Source: an uncultured Vogesella sp. (lineage in GTDB: Bacteria; Pseudomonadota; Gammaproteobacteria; Burkholderiales; Chromobacteriaceae). Taken from it: a DNA stretch of 13,617 nt. This document shows, one piece after another, positions 1 to 5,981 of this stretch. The notes beneath the pieces were generated by a model. It was not told where the DNA came from and did not search any database. It saw only the letters and a list, made by a program, of their open reading frames with translations. Numbering within the stretch: position 1 is the stretch's first letter; each line of letters begins with the position of its first letter. Position numbers and translations under genes: made by a program. The stretch is from contig CAMLGD010000082.1 of the NCBI GenBank assembly GCA_946479405.1, positions 1-13,617 of the forward strand, in the 5' to 3' direction.

Positions 1-317
1 CGGTCGTAACCTTTGCCGTCGGCCGGATCGATCACGTCGCAGGACATGAATACGGTCGGCTCGTCGAAGAACGGGTCGATCTTGGCGGTAGCCGGGTCGG
101 CCATCAGCAGCATGTCGGAGGCTTGAATGCCTTTCCAGCCGGCGATGGAGGAGCCATCGAACGCGTGGCCGTTCTCGAACCATGCGTCGGCATCGTCCAG
201 CAGTACGTGTGCCGGGATGGTAACGTGCTGTTCTTTACCCATTGTGTCGGTAAAGCGCAAATCAACAAATTTTACGTCGTTGTCTTGAATCAGCTTGACT
301 ACGTCTGCAACCGCCAT
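1..317 (-). CDS. glnA: Glutamine synthetase type I, N-terminal part (cut by window edge)
   Basis: Glutamine synthetase makes glutamine from glutamate, ammonia and ATP in the cytoplasm and is the main ammonium-assimilating enzyme. The visible 105 residues are the N-terminal beta-grasp domain. It opens [20 protein letters not shown], continues with [15 protein letters not shown], and carries the conserved [17 protein letters not shown] block at about residues 53-69, followed by MADP and a DPFF segment. This matches the GlnA family start exactly. The ATG at 315-317 is preceded by a good Shine-Dalgarno (AGGAG on the minus strand at about 326-330). The catalytic C-terminal barrel and the adenylylation tyrosine lie outside the window. 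Upstream there are tandem sigma70 and sigma54 promoters and NtrC-like sites, so nitrogen control is expected. Identification is secure; the rest of the gene is unseen. Confidence 0.96.
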   Translation of the reverse strand, partial: MAVADVVKLIQDNDVKFVDLRFTDTMGKEQHVTIPAHVLLDDADAWFENGHAFDGSSIAGWKGIQASDMLLMADPATAKIDPFFDEPTVFMSCDVIDPADGKGYD

Positions 318-351
318 GGATATCTCCTAGTGAGAAAGCTATGTGCCGGGG

Positions 352-380
352 ATTGTAGGCACTCAATACAGGTGTGCCAG
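352..380 (-). promoter_or_regulatory. Candidate sigma70 promoter of glnA
   Basis: On the minus strand CTGGCA (380-375) is separated by 17 bases from TACAAT (357-352). The -10 matches the consensus at five of six positions and the -35 at four of six. Transcription would start near 345 and leave a leader of about 28 nt before the glnA ATG. The -35 box falls where the sigma54 promoter would start transcription, so the two promoters probably exclude each other. Confidence 0.5.
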
Positions 381-386
381 GGTTAA

Positions 387-402
387 AGCATGAAGCGTGC
401 CA
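387..402 (-). promoter_or_regulatory. Sigma54 (RpoN) promoter of glnA
   Basis: On the minus strand the sequence TGGCACGCTTCATGCT fits the -24/-12 consensus TGGCACG-N4-TTGCW with one mismatch (A for T). The invariant GG and GC are at the required spacing. Transcription would start near 376, giving a leader of about 60 nt. Known glnA genes of many proteobacteria use RpoN with NtrC. The location upstream of glnA and the neighbouring NtrC-like sites support the call. Confidence 0.8.
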
Positions 403-450
403 GATTGTAATGGCGCTATTTCAGGGCGCTGGCGCAAGGTTGCCCGCACT

Positions 451-467
451 CGATCCATTATGGTGCA
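451..467 (-). promoter_or_regulatory. Candidate NtrC-binding site, proximal
   Basis: On the minus strand TGCACCATAATGGATCG compares with the NtrC dyad TGCACC-N5-GGTGCA. The left half is perfect and the right half matches at three of six positions. Its centre lies about 83 bp upstream of the predicted sigma54 start of glnA. Confidence 0.5.
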
Positions 468-494
468 CCAACTTGAGGCGAGGGGTGTAATCGC

Positions 495-511
495 TGCGTC
501 AAATTGGTGCG
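495..511 (+). promoter_or_regulatory. Candidate NtrC-binding site, distal
   Basis: TGCGTCAAATTGGTGCG matches the dyad TGCACC-N5-GGTGCA at nine of twelve half-site positions. Its centre is 44 bp, about four helical turns, from the proximal site and about 127 bp upstream of the sigma54 start. Paired enhancer sites on one DNA face are the usual NtrC arrangement. Confidence 0.55.
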
Positions 512-545
512 ACAAACCGACTTTTGTGCCATTTGCCCGCTGACT

Positions 546-599
546 GATGACAGCCATTATCATGCAGGTGACACTGTGATGTCCCGATGACAGCCCATT
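546..599 (+). repeat. Direct repeat pair upstream of the rhodanese gene
   Basis: GATGACAGCCATT (546-558) recurs as GATGACAGCCCATT (586-599), differing by one inserted C. The two copies start 40 bp apart, roughly four helical turns, and lie 80 and 40 bp before the rhodanese ribosome-binding site. They could be a regulator-binding pair. I do not recognise the motif. Confidence 0.4.
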
Positions 600-605
600 C
601 ACCCG

Positions 606-620
606 CGGCGCCAGGCGCCG
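606..620 (+). repeat. GC-rich inverted repeat before rhodanese RBS
   Basis: CGGCGCC and GGCGCCG flank a single A, a perfect 7-bp inverted repeat. As RNA it would fold to a 5-bp stem with a CCAGG loop. It ends about 8 nt before the AAGGAA ribosome-binding site (628-633), so it could influence translation. No T-run follows, so it is not a terminator. Confidence 0.4.
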
Positions 621-639
621 GCGTTAGAAGGAATACAAC

Positions 640-1089
640 ATGACGACAGAAAACCTGCTGGCCACGGCACGCGAGCGCGGCGCCCAACTCGGTCTTGCTT
701 ATAGTGGCGCGTTGTTGCCGGCCGAAGCCTGGGCGTTGCGCCAGGCGCTGCCGGACAGCGTGATTGTGGATGTGCGCAGTGCCGCCGAGTGGCAGTTTGT
801 CGGCGTGATACCGGAGGCGGTGCGCGTGGAGCTGCGCACCTTCCCGGGCATGGTGCCCAATGCCCAGTTTGTGGTGCAGCTGGAGGCGCAGGTGGCCAAG
901 GACGCCACCGTGCTGTTCATCTGCCGTTCCGGCGCCCGTTCCGACGAGGCGGCCAAGTTGGCCACAGCGGCTGGCTACCGCGATGTGTACAACATTCTGG
1001 AAGGCTTCGAGGGCGATCGCGATGCGGCGCAGCAACGCGGTAACGTCAACGGCTGGAAGGCGGCTGGTCTGCCCTGGATTCAGGGCTGA
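640..1089 (+). CDS. Single-domain rhodanese-like sulfurtransferase
   Basis: A 149-residue protein with one rhodanese domain. Such proteins carry sulfane sulfur on an active-site cysteine as a persulfide; the physiological donor and acceptor cannot be read from sequence. The domain begins around residue 38 (SVIVDVRSAAEWQFVGVIPEA, with the family DVRS.EW pattern). It carries the active-site loop CRSGARS with Cys95 and ends with NVNGWKAAGLPW, the common rhodanese C-terminal pattern. About 30 extra residues precede the domain, with no signal peptide, so it is probably cytoplasmic. The ATG at 640 has an AAGGAA ribosome-binding site 6-7 nt upstream. It is divergent from glnA and 110 bp ahead of aroE on the same strand, with no terminator between. 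Confidence 0.88.
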   Translation: MTTENLLATARERGAQLGLAYSGALLPAEAWALRQALPDSVIVDVRSAAEWQFVGVIPEAVRVELRTFPGMVPNAQFVVQLEAQVAKDATVLFICRSGARSDEAAKLATAAGYRDVYNILEGFEGDRDAAQQRGNVNGWKAAGLPWIQG

Positions 1090-1199
1090 CAGCAAGGCGG
1101 GGCAACGGTTGCAGTTTCCTGGCCGACAAGGCAAAGTGTGCCCTCGGCCAAGCGGCTGCCACCGGCTTGCCCAATTACCCTTACCGGAAGATGTAGACC

Positions 1200-2021
1200 A
1201 TGATCGATCGTTACGCCGTCATCGGAAACCCTGTGTCGCACAGCCAGTCTCCGTTCATCCATGCCGAATTCGCCAATGCCACCGGCCAGACCCTGCAGTA
1301 TGAAAAGCTGTTTGCCGATCTGGGCAAGTTCGACGAAGTGGTGTCCGCCTTCGCCGCTGCCGGCGGCAAGGGGCTCAATGTCACGCTGCCGTTCAAAGGC
1401 GATGCCTTCCGTTTTGCCGATGAGGTCACCGACAACGCGCGTCTGGCCGAGGCGGTGAATACGTTGAGTTTCCGTGATGGCAAGGTGTATGGCGACAATA
1501 CCGATGGCGTCGGCCTGGTGCGTGACATCGTGGAAAACCTGGACGTGGCTATGGCCGGCCAGCGCGTGTTGCTGCTGGGCGCCGGTGGCGCCGTGCGCGG
1601 CGTGCTGCCGGCGATCCTGGCGGAAAAACCGGGCAGCGTGACCATTGCCAACCGTACCGTGATCAAGGCCGAGGCGCTGGCGCACCAGTTCCGTACGCTG
1701 GGGCAGATCAGTGCCAGCAGTTACGAGGCACTGACCGGACAACAGTTCGATATCGTCATCAACGGTACCTCCACCAGCCTGTCCGGTGAGTTGCCGCCGA
1801 TTCCGGCCGGTATCTTCAGCGGCCGTTCGCTGGCCTACGACATGGTGTATAGCCGCGGTCTGACCCCGTTCCTGCGCCGCGCCCAGTCCGAGCACTGCGG
1901 CATGCTGGCCGATGGCCTGGGCATGCTGGTAGAGCAGGCGGCGGAATCGTTCCGCATCTGGCGTGGTGTGCAGCCGGATACCCGCAAGGTGACCAACCTG
2001 CTGCGCGAGGTACTGGCCTAA
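1200..2021 (+). CDS. aroE: Shikimate dehydrogenase (NADP+)
   Basis: AroE reduces 3-dehydroshikimate to shikimate with NADPH, the fourth step of the shikimate pathway to aromatic amino acids. The 273-residue protein has the substrate-binding NPVSHSQSP motif (residues 10-18), the catalytic lysine in NVTLPFK (Lys66), the catalytic aspartate in GDNTDG (Asp102), the nucleotide-binding GAGGA turn (127-131) and the NRT motif (151-153) that recognises the NADP phosphate. Length is typical for the family. The ATG has a GGAAG ribosome-binding site upstream. Its TAA is followed at once by the GTG of mtgA, so the two genes are very likely co-transcribed and translationally coupled. Confidence 0.96.
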   Translation: MIDRYAVIGNPVSHSQSPFIHAEFANATGQTLQYEKLFADLGKFDEVVSAFAAAGGKGLNVTLPFKGDAFRFADEVTDNARLAEAVNTLSFRDGKVYGDNTDGVGLVRDIVENLDVAMAGQRVLLLGAGGAVRGVLPAILAEKPGSVTIANRTVIKAEALAHQFRTLGQISASSYEALTGQQFDIVINGTSTSLSGELPPIPAGIFSGRSLAYDMVYSRGLTPFLRRAQSEHCGMLADGLGMLVEQAAESFRIWRGVQPDTRKVTNLLREVLA

Positions 2022-2708
2022 GTGTTGCGCTGGGGCTTGCGAATCGGGGCGGTGCTGTTGGCCGCCCTTTTTCTGTACAACCTGTGGATCTTCAGCCACA
2101 TCGTCTACTGGCGCAGCAACAACCCGTCGGCCAGCGCGTTCATGAACGAGCAGCTGGCCAAGCTGCAGGAGGATGATCCGGAGGCCGAGCTGCGCCACAA
2201 GTGGGTGCCGTACGAGCGTATCTCCGGCAACCTCAAACGGGCGCTGATCGCTTCCGAGGATGCCAAGTTTGTCGATCACGAAGGCTTTGACTGGGATGGC
2301 ATCGAAGCGGCGTTCGACAAGAACCTGAAGCAGGGGCGCATCGTGGCCGGTGGTTCCACCATCAGCCAGCAGCTGGCCAAAAACCTGTTTCTGTCCAGCC
2401 GCAAGACCCCGTGGCGCAAGCTGGAAGAGGCGGCCATTACGGTGATGCTGGAGGCGGTGATGGACAAGCGCCGCATCTTCGAGATCTATCTCAATGTGAT
2501 CGAATGGGGTAATGGCGTGTTTGGTGCCGAGGCGGCAGCAAAATACTATTACCGCAACAGCGCCGCCAGACTGTCCGCCAGCCAGGCCGCCAAGTTGGCC
2601 GCCATGGTGCCCAACCCGCGTTTTTACGATGCCCATCGCAATGCGCCGGGACTGGCGCGCAAGACCCGCATCATCCAGCGGCGCATGGCCTACGCGGACA
2701 CGCCATAA
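2022..2708 (+). CDS. mtgA: Monofunctional biosynthetic peptidoglycan transglycosylase
   Basis: MtgA polymerises lipid II into glycan strands on the periplasmic side of the inner membrane (glycosyltransferase family 51). The 228-residue protein has one N-terminal membrane anchor (about residues 7-27) followed by the family motifs in order: ASEDAKFVDHEGFDW with catalytic Glu79, GGSTISQQLAKNLFL (110-124), the RKLEEA segment with the second conserved glutamate, and EIYLNVIEWGNGVFGAEAAA. There is no transpeptidase domain, so it is the monofunctional form. The GTG start abuts the aroE stop; a GAGG at 2007-2010 inside aroE serves as ribosome-binding site. Placement after aroE is common in betaproteobacteria. 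Confidence 0.95.
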   Translation: MLRWGLRIGAVLLAALFLYNLWIFSHIVYWRSNNPSASAFMNEQLAKLQEDDPEAELRHKWVPYERISGNLKRALIASEDAKFVDHEGFDWDGIEAAFDKNLKQGRIVAGGSTISQQLAKNLFLSSRKTPWRKLEEAAITVMLEAVMDKRRIFEIYLNVIEWGNGVFGAEAAAKYYYRNSAARLSASQAAKLAAMVPNPRFYDAHRNAPGLARKTRIIQRRMAYADTP

Positions 2709-2731
2709 ACCCCCTTGTATGCCGATTTCGC

Positions 2732-2760
2732 ATGGCCGCCGACCGCCCGTCCGCGGCCAT
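2732..2760 (+). repeat. Inverted repeat after mtgA
   Basis: ATGGCCGC (2732-2739) and GCGGCCAT (2753-2760) form a perfect 8-bp inverted repeat around a 13-nt spacer, 24 bp after the mtgA stop. No T-tract follows, so a classical intrinsic terminator is unlikely. It may be an mRNA 3'-end stem or a binding site. Confidence 0.35.
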
Positions 2761-2800
2761 TGTGCTGTCAACAATCGGTAACCGCTGCCCACAGGCGGCA

Positions 2801-2809
2801 TGTTACAAT
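2801..2809 (+). promoter_or_regulatory. Candidate extended -10 promoter of mgtE
   Basis: TGTTACAAT is an extended -10 element (TGN plus TACAAT at 2804-2809) with no good -35 at normal distance. Transcription would start near 2816, giving mgtE a leader of about 155 nt. Such a length leaves room for the leader ORF and hairpin listed next. Confidence 0.45.
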
Positions 2810-2855
2810 GCGCGCCTCTATTCGTGATGGCTGCGCAGGGAGCGCGGTTTTACTC

Positions 2856-2915
2856 ATGGACTTACCCAGTTTTCATTTGCCCTATCTTTTAACAGCCACC
2901 CTGGCTGACCAATAA
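2856..2915 (+). CDS. Possible 19-residue leader peptide ahead of mgtE
   Basis: An ATG-TAA reading frame in the predicted mgtE leader encodes MDLPSFHLPYLLTATLADQ. A GGGAG at 2838-2842 lies 13 nt upstream, longer than ideal. It ends 55 nt before the mgtE ATG. Leader peptides are known to control some enterobacterial magnesium transporter genes (mgtL for mgtA, for example), but I recognise no homology here and the frame may be chance. Without comparison to related genomes this stays tentative. Confidence 0.22.
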   Translation: MDLPSFHLPYLLTATLADQ

Positions 2916-2940
2916 CCCCGCCTATTGCCGGATTGTGCGT

Positions 2941-2970
2941 GCACTCCGCCCTGGGCGGAAGGAGACGTGC
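2941..2970 (+). promoter_or_regulatory. Hairpin touching the mgtE ribosome-binding site
   Basis: TCCGCC (2945-2950) pairs with GGCGGA (2954-2959) around a 3-nt loop; the stem ends on the first base of the AAGGAG ribosome-binding site (2959-2964). An alternative fold pairs CTCC (2944-2947) with GGAG (2961-2964), supported by GCA (2941-2943) with TGC (2968-2970), which would hide the site. The two folds are mutually exclusive, a layout compatible with translational control. Confidence 0.4.
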
Positions 2971-4413
2971 ATGACGGTTGTCGACAAGAAACAACCTACC
3001 GATCGTCTGCAGGAAAACCTGCTGCAGGTGCAGCGCCTGATTGAGCGCCAGCATCTGGTGGAGGAGCTCGTCCATCGCCAGGAAATGCCCAAGCATGACC
3101 TGGTGGAGTCGCTGGTCCACAAGCAGAACCTGGCCGAGCTGGAAAACAAGCTGCAGGGGCTGCACCCAGCCGACATCGCCTACATTCTGGAAGCCCTGCC
3201 GCTGGACGACCGCCTGCTGGTGTGGGATCTGGTGGATGCCGATGACGAAGGCGACATCCTGCTGGAAGTGTCCGACGCGGTACGCGAGTCGCTGATCGAC
3301 TCGATGGAGCAGCACGAGCTGGTGGCGGCGGCCGAGCAGCTGGATGCCGACGAGCTGGCCGACCTGGCGCCCGATCTGCCGCGGCAGGTAGTGTACGAGG
3401 TGATGGGCGGTCTCGACGAGGAAGAGCGCCAGCAGCTGCAATCGGCGCTGTCCTACGAAGAGCACCAGATCGGTGCGCTGATGGACTTCGAGCTGGTGAA
3501 GATCCGCGCCGACGTGAGCTGCGAGGTGGTACTGCGCTACCTGCGCCGCTTCGACGAGCTGCCGCATCAGACCGACAAGATTTTCGTTACCGATGAAGAC
3601 GGCGTGCTGAAAGGCGTGTTGCCGATCCGCAAATTGCTGATCTCCGATCCGGAGGCGCAGGTGGCCGACATCATGGCCACCGAGGTGGTGAGCTTCAGCC
3701 CGGAAGAAGAGGCGGTGGATGCGGCGCTGGCGTTCGAGCGCTATGACCTGGTGACTGCGCCGGTGGTGGACGACAAGGGCGTGCTGGTCGGCCGCCTGAC
3801 CGTGGACGAGATGGTGGACGTGATCCGCGAGGAATCCGATACCGAGGCGCTGAACCTGGCCGGTCTGAAGGAAGAGGAAGACCTGTTTGCGCCAGTGATC
3901 GACTCGGTGAAGAACCGCTGGTCGTGGCTGGCGATCAACCTGTGCACTGCGTTCGTCGCCAGCCGGGTGATCGGTGCGTTTGAAGGTTCCATCGAAAAGC
4001 TGGTGGCCTTGGCCGCCTTGATGCCGATCGTGGCCGGTATCGGCGGCAATTCCGGCAACCAGACCATCACCATGATCGTGCGGGCGCTGGCCATGGGCCA
4101 GTTGCAGGCCGGCCAGGCGCGGCGCCTGTGGCGCAAGGAGCTGGGCGTCAGCGTCATCAACGGCCTGGTGTGGGGCGGCATGCTCGGCCTGCTGGCCTGG
4201 ATGATGTACGGCAACTTCTCGCTGGGGCTGGTGATGCTGGCCGCAACCACGCTGAACCTGATGCTGGCCGCCACCATGGGGGTGTTGATCCCGACCACCA
4301 TGGAGCGTTTCGGCAAGGATCCGGCGGTGGGTTCCAGCGTCCTGATTACCGCCTGTACCGACTCCGGCGGTTTCTTCATCTTCCTGGGGCTGGCCAGCCT
4401 GTTCCTGTTGTAA
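2971..4413 (+). CDS. mgtE: MgtE-family magnesium transporter
   Basis: MgtE is an inner-membrane Mg2+ channel gated by intracellular Mg2+. The 480-residue protein has an N-terminal helical region, the acidic MgtE N domain (about 60-165), a CBS pair (about 168-225 and 230-288), a connecting helix, and a C-terminal membrane domain (about 316-480) with five hydrophobic segments. The hallmark pore sequences are present: ALMPIVAGIGGNSGNQ (349-364) and DPAVGSSVLITACTDSGG (450-467), which includes the acidic residue that lines the ion path. I chose the ATG at 2971, with AAGGAG six bases upstream, over a GTG at 2935 that lacks a ribosome-binding site. The first 50 residues are rich in Gln, Glu and Leu and probably helical. 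prmC follows after 3 nt. Confidence 0.95.
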   Translation: MTVVDKKQPTDRLQENLLQVQRLIERQHLVEELVHRQEMPKHDLVESLVHKQNLAELENKLQGLHPADIAYILEALPLDDRLLVWDLVDADDEGDILLEVSDAVRESLIDSMEQHELVAAAEQLDADELADLAPDLPRQVVYEVMGGLDEEERQQLQSALSYEEHQIGALMDFELVKIRADVSCEVVLRYLRRFDELPHQTDKIFVTDEDGVLKGVLPIRKLLISDPEAQVADIMATEVVSFSPEEEAVDAALAFERYDLVTAPVVDDKGVLVGRLTVDEMVDVIREESDTEALNLAGLKEEEDLFAPVIDSVKNRWSWLAINLCTAFVASRVIGAFEGSIEKLVALAALMPIVAGIGGNSGNQTITMIVRALAMGQLQAGQARRLWRKELGVSVINGLVWGGMLGLLAWMMYGNFSLGLVMLAATTLNLMLAATMGVLIPTTMERFGKDPAVGSSVLITACTDSGGFFIFLGLASLFLL

Positions 4414-4416
4414 ATC

Positions 4417-5232
4417 ATGCCGACACTTAACCAAGCCCTGCGCCATTTCGAGCTGCCGCGCCTGGAGGCGCGGCTGTTGCTCGCCCACGTTACTGGTCTG
4501 AGCCACGCGGCAATGGTGTCCGCTGGGTCGGACGAGCTGCCAGCAGCGCAGTGGCAGGCGTTTGCCGCCCTGGCGGGACGGCGCCTTGCCGGTGAGCCGG
4601 TGGCCTACCTGCTGGGCAAGCGCGAATTCTACGGTCGCGATTTTGCGGTCTCCCCGGCGGTGCTGATTCCGCGCCCGGAAACCGAGCACCTGGTGGAGGC
4701 GGCGCTGGACAAGGTTGGCCGCACGCGCGCGGCGCGGGTGGTGGATCTGGGTACCGGCAGCGGCATCATCGCCTGCACGCTGGCACTGGAGGCGCCGCAA
4801 TGGCAGTTGGCGGCGGTCGATCTGTCGCCTGCCGCGCTGGCGGTGGCGCAGACCAATGCGGCCAACCTTGCTGCGGCGGTGCAGTTCTATCACGGCAGCT
4901 GGTTGTCGCCACTGCCGGCAGACATGCGCTTTGATGCCATTGTCAGCAATCCGCCGTATATCGAACGGCATGATCACCATCTGGACGAAGGCGATGTGCG
5001 CTTCGAGCCGCGCATGGCGCTGACCGATGAGTACGATGGTCTGGCCTGCCTGCGCGAGATTGCCGCCAGCGCACCCGGGCGCTTGTTGCCGGGCGGCTGG
5101 TTGCTGGTGGAGCACGGTTACGATCAGGGGGCGGCATGTCGTGAGTTGTTCGCCACCGCCGGCTTGCAGCTGGTGGCGACCCTGCCGGATCTGGCGGGCA
5201 ATGACCGGGTAACCCTGGGTCGGCAACCGTGA
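4417..5232 (+). CDS. prmC: Peptide chain release factor N5-glutamine methyltransferase
   Basis: PrmC (HemK) methylates the glutamine of the GGQ motif in release factors RF1 and RF2 using S-adenosylmethionine, which speeds translation termination. The 271-residue protein has the helical N-terminal domain, the linker motif AVLIPRPETE (81-90), the SAM-binding loop VVDLGTGSGIIA (108-119) and the catalytic NPPYI (178-182). The next block, RFEPRMALTDEYDGL (195-209), is typical of PrmC and sets it apart from PrmB. The ATG lies 3 nt after the mgtE stop with no visible Shine-Dalgarno, so translation probably depends on coupling. Its TGA overlaps the GTG of the next gene by 4 nt. Confidence 0.95.
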   Translation: MPTLNQALRHFELPRLEARLLLAHVTGLSHAAMVSAGSDELPAAQWQAFAALAGRRLAGEPVAYLLGKREFYGRDFAVSPAVLIPRPETEHLVEAALDKVGRTRAARVVDLGTGSGIIACTLALEAPQWQLAAVDLSPAALAVAQTNAANLAAAVQFYHGSWLSPLPADMRFDAIVSNPPYIERHDHHLDEGDVRFEPRMALTDEYDGLACLREIAASAPGRLLPGGWLLVEHGYDQGAACRELFATAGLQLVATLPDLAGNDRVTLGRQP

Positions 5233-5951
5233 GCAATCTGCGTCTGGCCATGCTGTGGGTGTTGTTGGCACTGATGTTGGCCGCAAGCGGCAGCAATCAG
5301 GTGCTGTTCACCGCGTTGCACCATGCTGCGCACAGCCTGCCGGCAGTGGGCTGGCGGTTGTTGAGTATGGCAGGGGAGTGGACGCTGGTGATCGCGTTGC
5401 TGCTGTGGCGGGCGGTGCGACAACCGGAGCAGCTGCCGCGTTTTATGCTGGCACTCGTACTGGGTATCGCTGCCGCCATCGGCCTGAAGGCGGGGTTCGC
5501 GGTGCCGCGCCCACCGTTGGTATTGCCGGTGGGAAGCGTGCAGTTGCTGGATGTGCTGCCGGCGAACGGCTCGTTTCCATCTGGCCATGCTATTGCAGTG
5601 GCCTTGCTGTGCGGCTTGCTGCTGAAGGGGGGCGGTGTCGCGCTGCGGGCGGGCGGGCTGTTGCTGGTGTGCCTGGTGGCGCTATCGCGCCTGGCCATCG
5701 GGGTACACTGGCCGCTGGATGTGAGCGTCGGCGCCGCCGTGGGGTATGCGGTGGCGGCACTGGCGTGGCGCGTGCCGGCAAAACGTTGGCCGCATGCGCG
5801 GCTGCTGCTGGCGCTATTGTTGCCGGTGCTGGTTGCGGTGACGTTGTGGAAGCTGTGGCGCGGCGTGCCGAACGAGGCCTATCTTGGCTACAACCTGCTG
5901 GTGTTGCTGTTGGTGGTCCTGGCGTGGCGACAAAACAAAAACGGGGCCTGA
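5229..5951 (+). CDS. PAP2-family integral membrane phosphatase
   Basis: A 240-residue, strongly hydrophobic protein with about six membrane segments and the full PAP2 signature: KAGFAVPRP (Lys87, Arg94), SFPSGH (115-120, with His120) and SRLAIGVHWPLD (Ser153, Arg154, His160, Asp164). Members remove phosphate from lipid phosphates such as undecaprenyl pyrophosphate, phosphatidic acid or lipid A. The substrate here cannot be assigned from sequence, though the neighbourhood with mtgA fits a cell-envelope role. The GTG start at 5229 overlaps the prmC stop by 4 nt and has no clear ribosome-binding site, so coupling is likely. An alternative start at the ATG of 5250 would shorten the first helix. 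The stop codon lies in the loop of the terminator. Confidence 0.87.
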   Translation: MSNLRLAMLWVLLALMLAASGSNQVLFTALHHAAHSLPAVGWRLLSMAGEWTLVIALLLWRAVRQPEQLPRFMLALVLGIAAAIGLKAGFAVPRPPLVLPVGSVQLLDVLPANGSFPSGHAIAVALLCGLLLKGGGVALRAGGLLLVCLVALSRLAIGVHWPLDVSVGAAVGYAVAALAWRVPAKRWPHARLLLALLLPVLVAVTLWKLWRGVPNEAYLGYNLLVLLLVVLAWRQNKNGA

Positions 5952-5961
5952 GCCCCGTTTT
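5938..5961. terminator. Bidirectional intrinsic terminator
   Basis: AAAACGGGGC (5938-5947) and GCCCCGTTTT (5952-5961) form a 10-bp stem with a CTGA loop. The loop contains the TGA of the PAP2 gene. The A-tract on one side and T-tract on the other let it end both the plus-strand mgtE-prmC-phosphatase unit and the convergent slyD transcript. Confidence 0.88.
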
Positions 5962-5981
5962 GTCAGCGCACTAGCCGCGGC

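Larger units (their letters stand above)
318..639. other. glnA / rhodanese divergent control region
   Basis: This 322-base stretch has no gene. The glnA side (318-511) holds a sigma70-like promoter, a sigma54 promoter and two NtrC-like sites, each listed separately. The rhodanese side (about 530-639) holds a spaced direct repeat and a GC-rich inverted repeat just before the rhodanese ribosome-binding site. A weak sigma70-like promoter for the rhodanese is possible (TTGCCC at 533-538, 16-nt spacer, CATTAT at 555-560), but the match is poor. Short ORFs crossing the region lack ribosome-binding sites and family resemblance. Confidence 0.7.

Noticed and set aside
371..386. A second TGGCAC on the minus strand near 379-374 as another sigma54 promoter
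   Set aside because: The GC of the -12 element is missing at the required distance.
1080..2801. A 573-codon minus-strand open frame across aroE and mtgA
   Set aside because: It is antisense to two intact genes with every catalytic motif, and its composition is that of a frame shadow.
2854..5286. An 810-codon open frame on the minus strand across mgtE and prmC
   Set aside because: It is antisense to two clearly identified genes. Its Gln/His/Arg-rich composition is the usual shadow of GC-rich coding DNA. It shows no family motif or ribosome-binding site.
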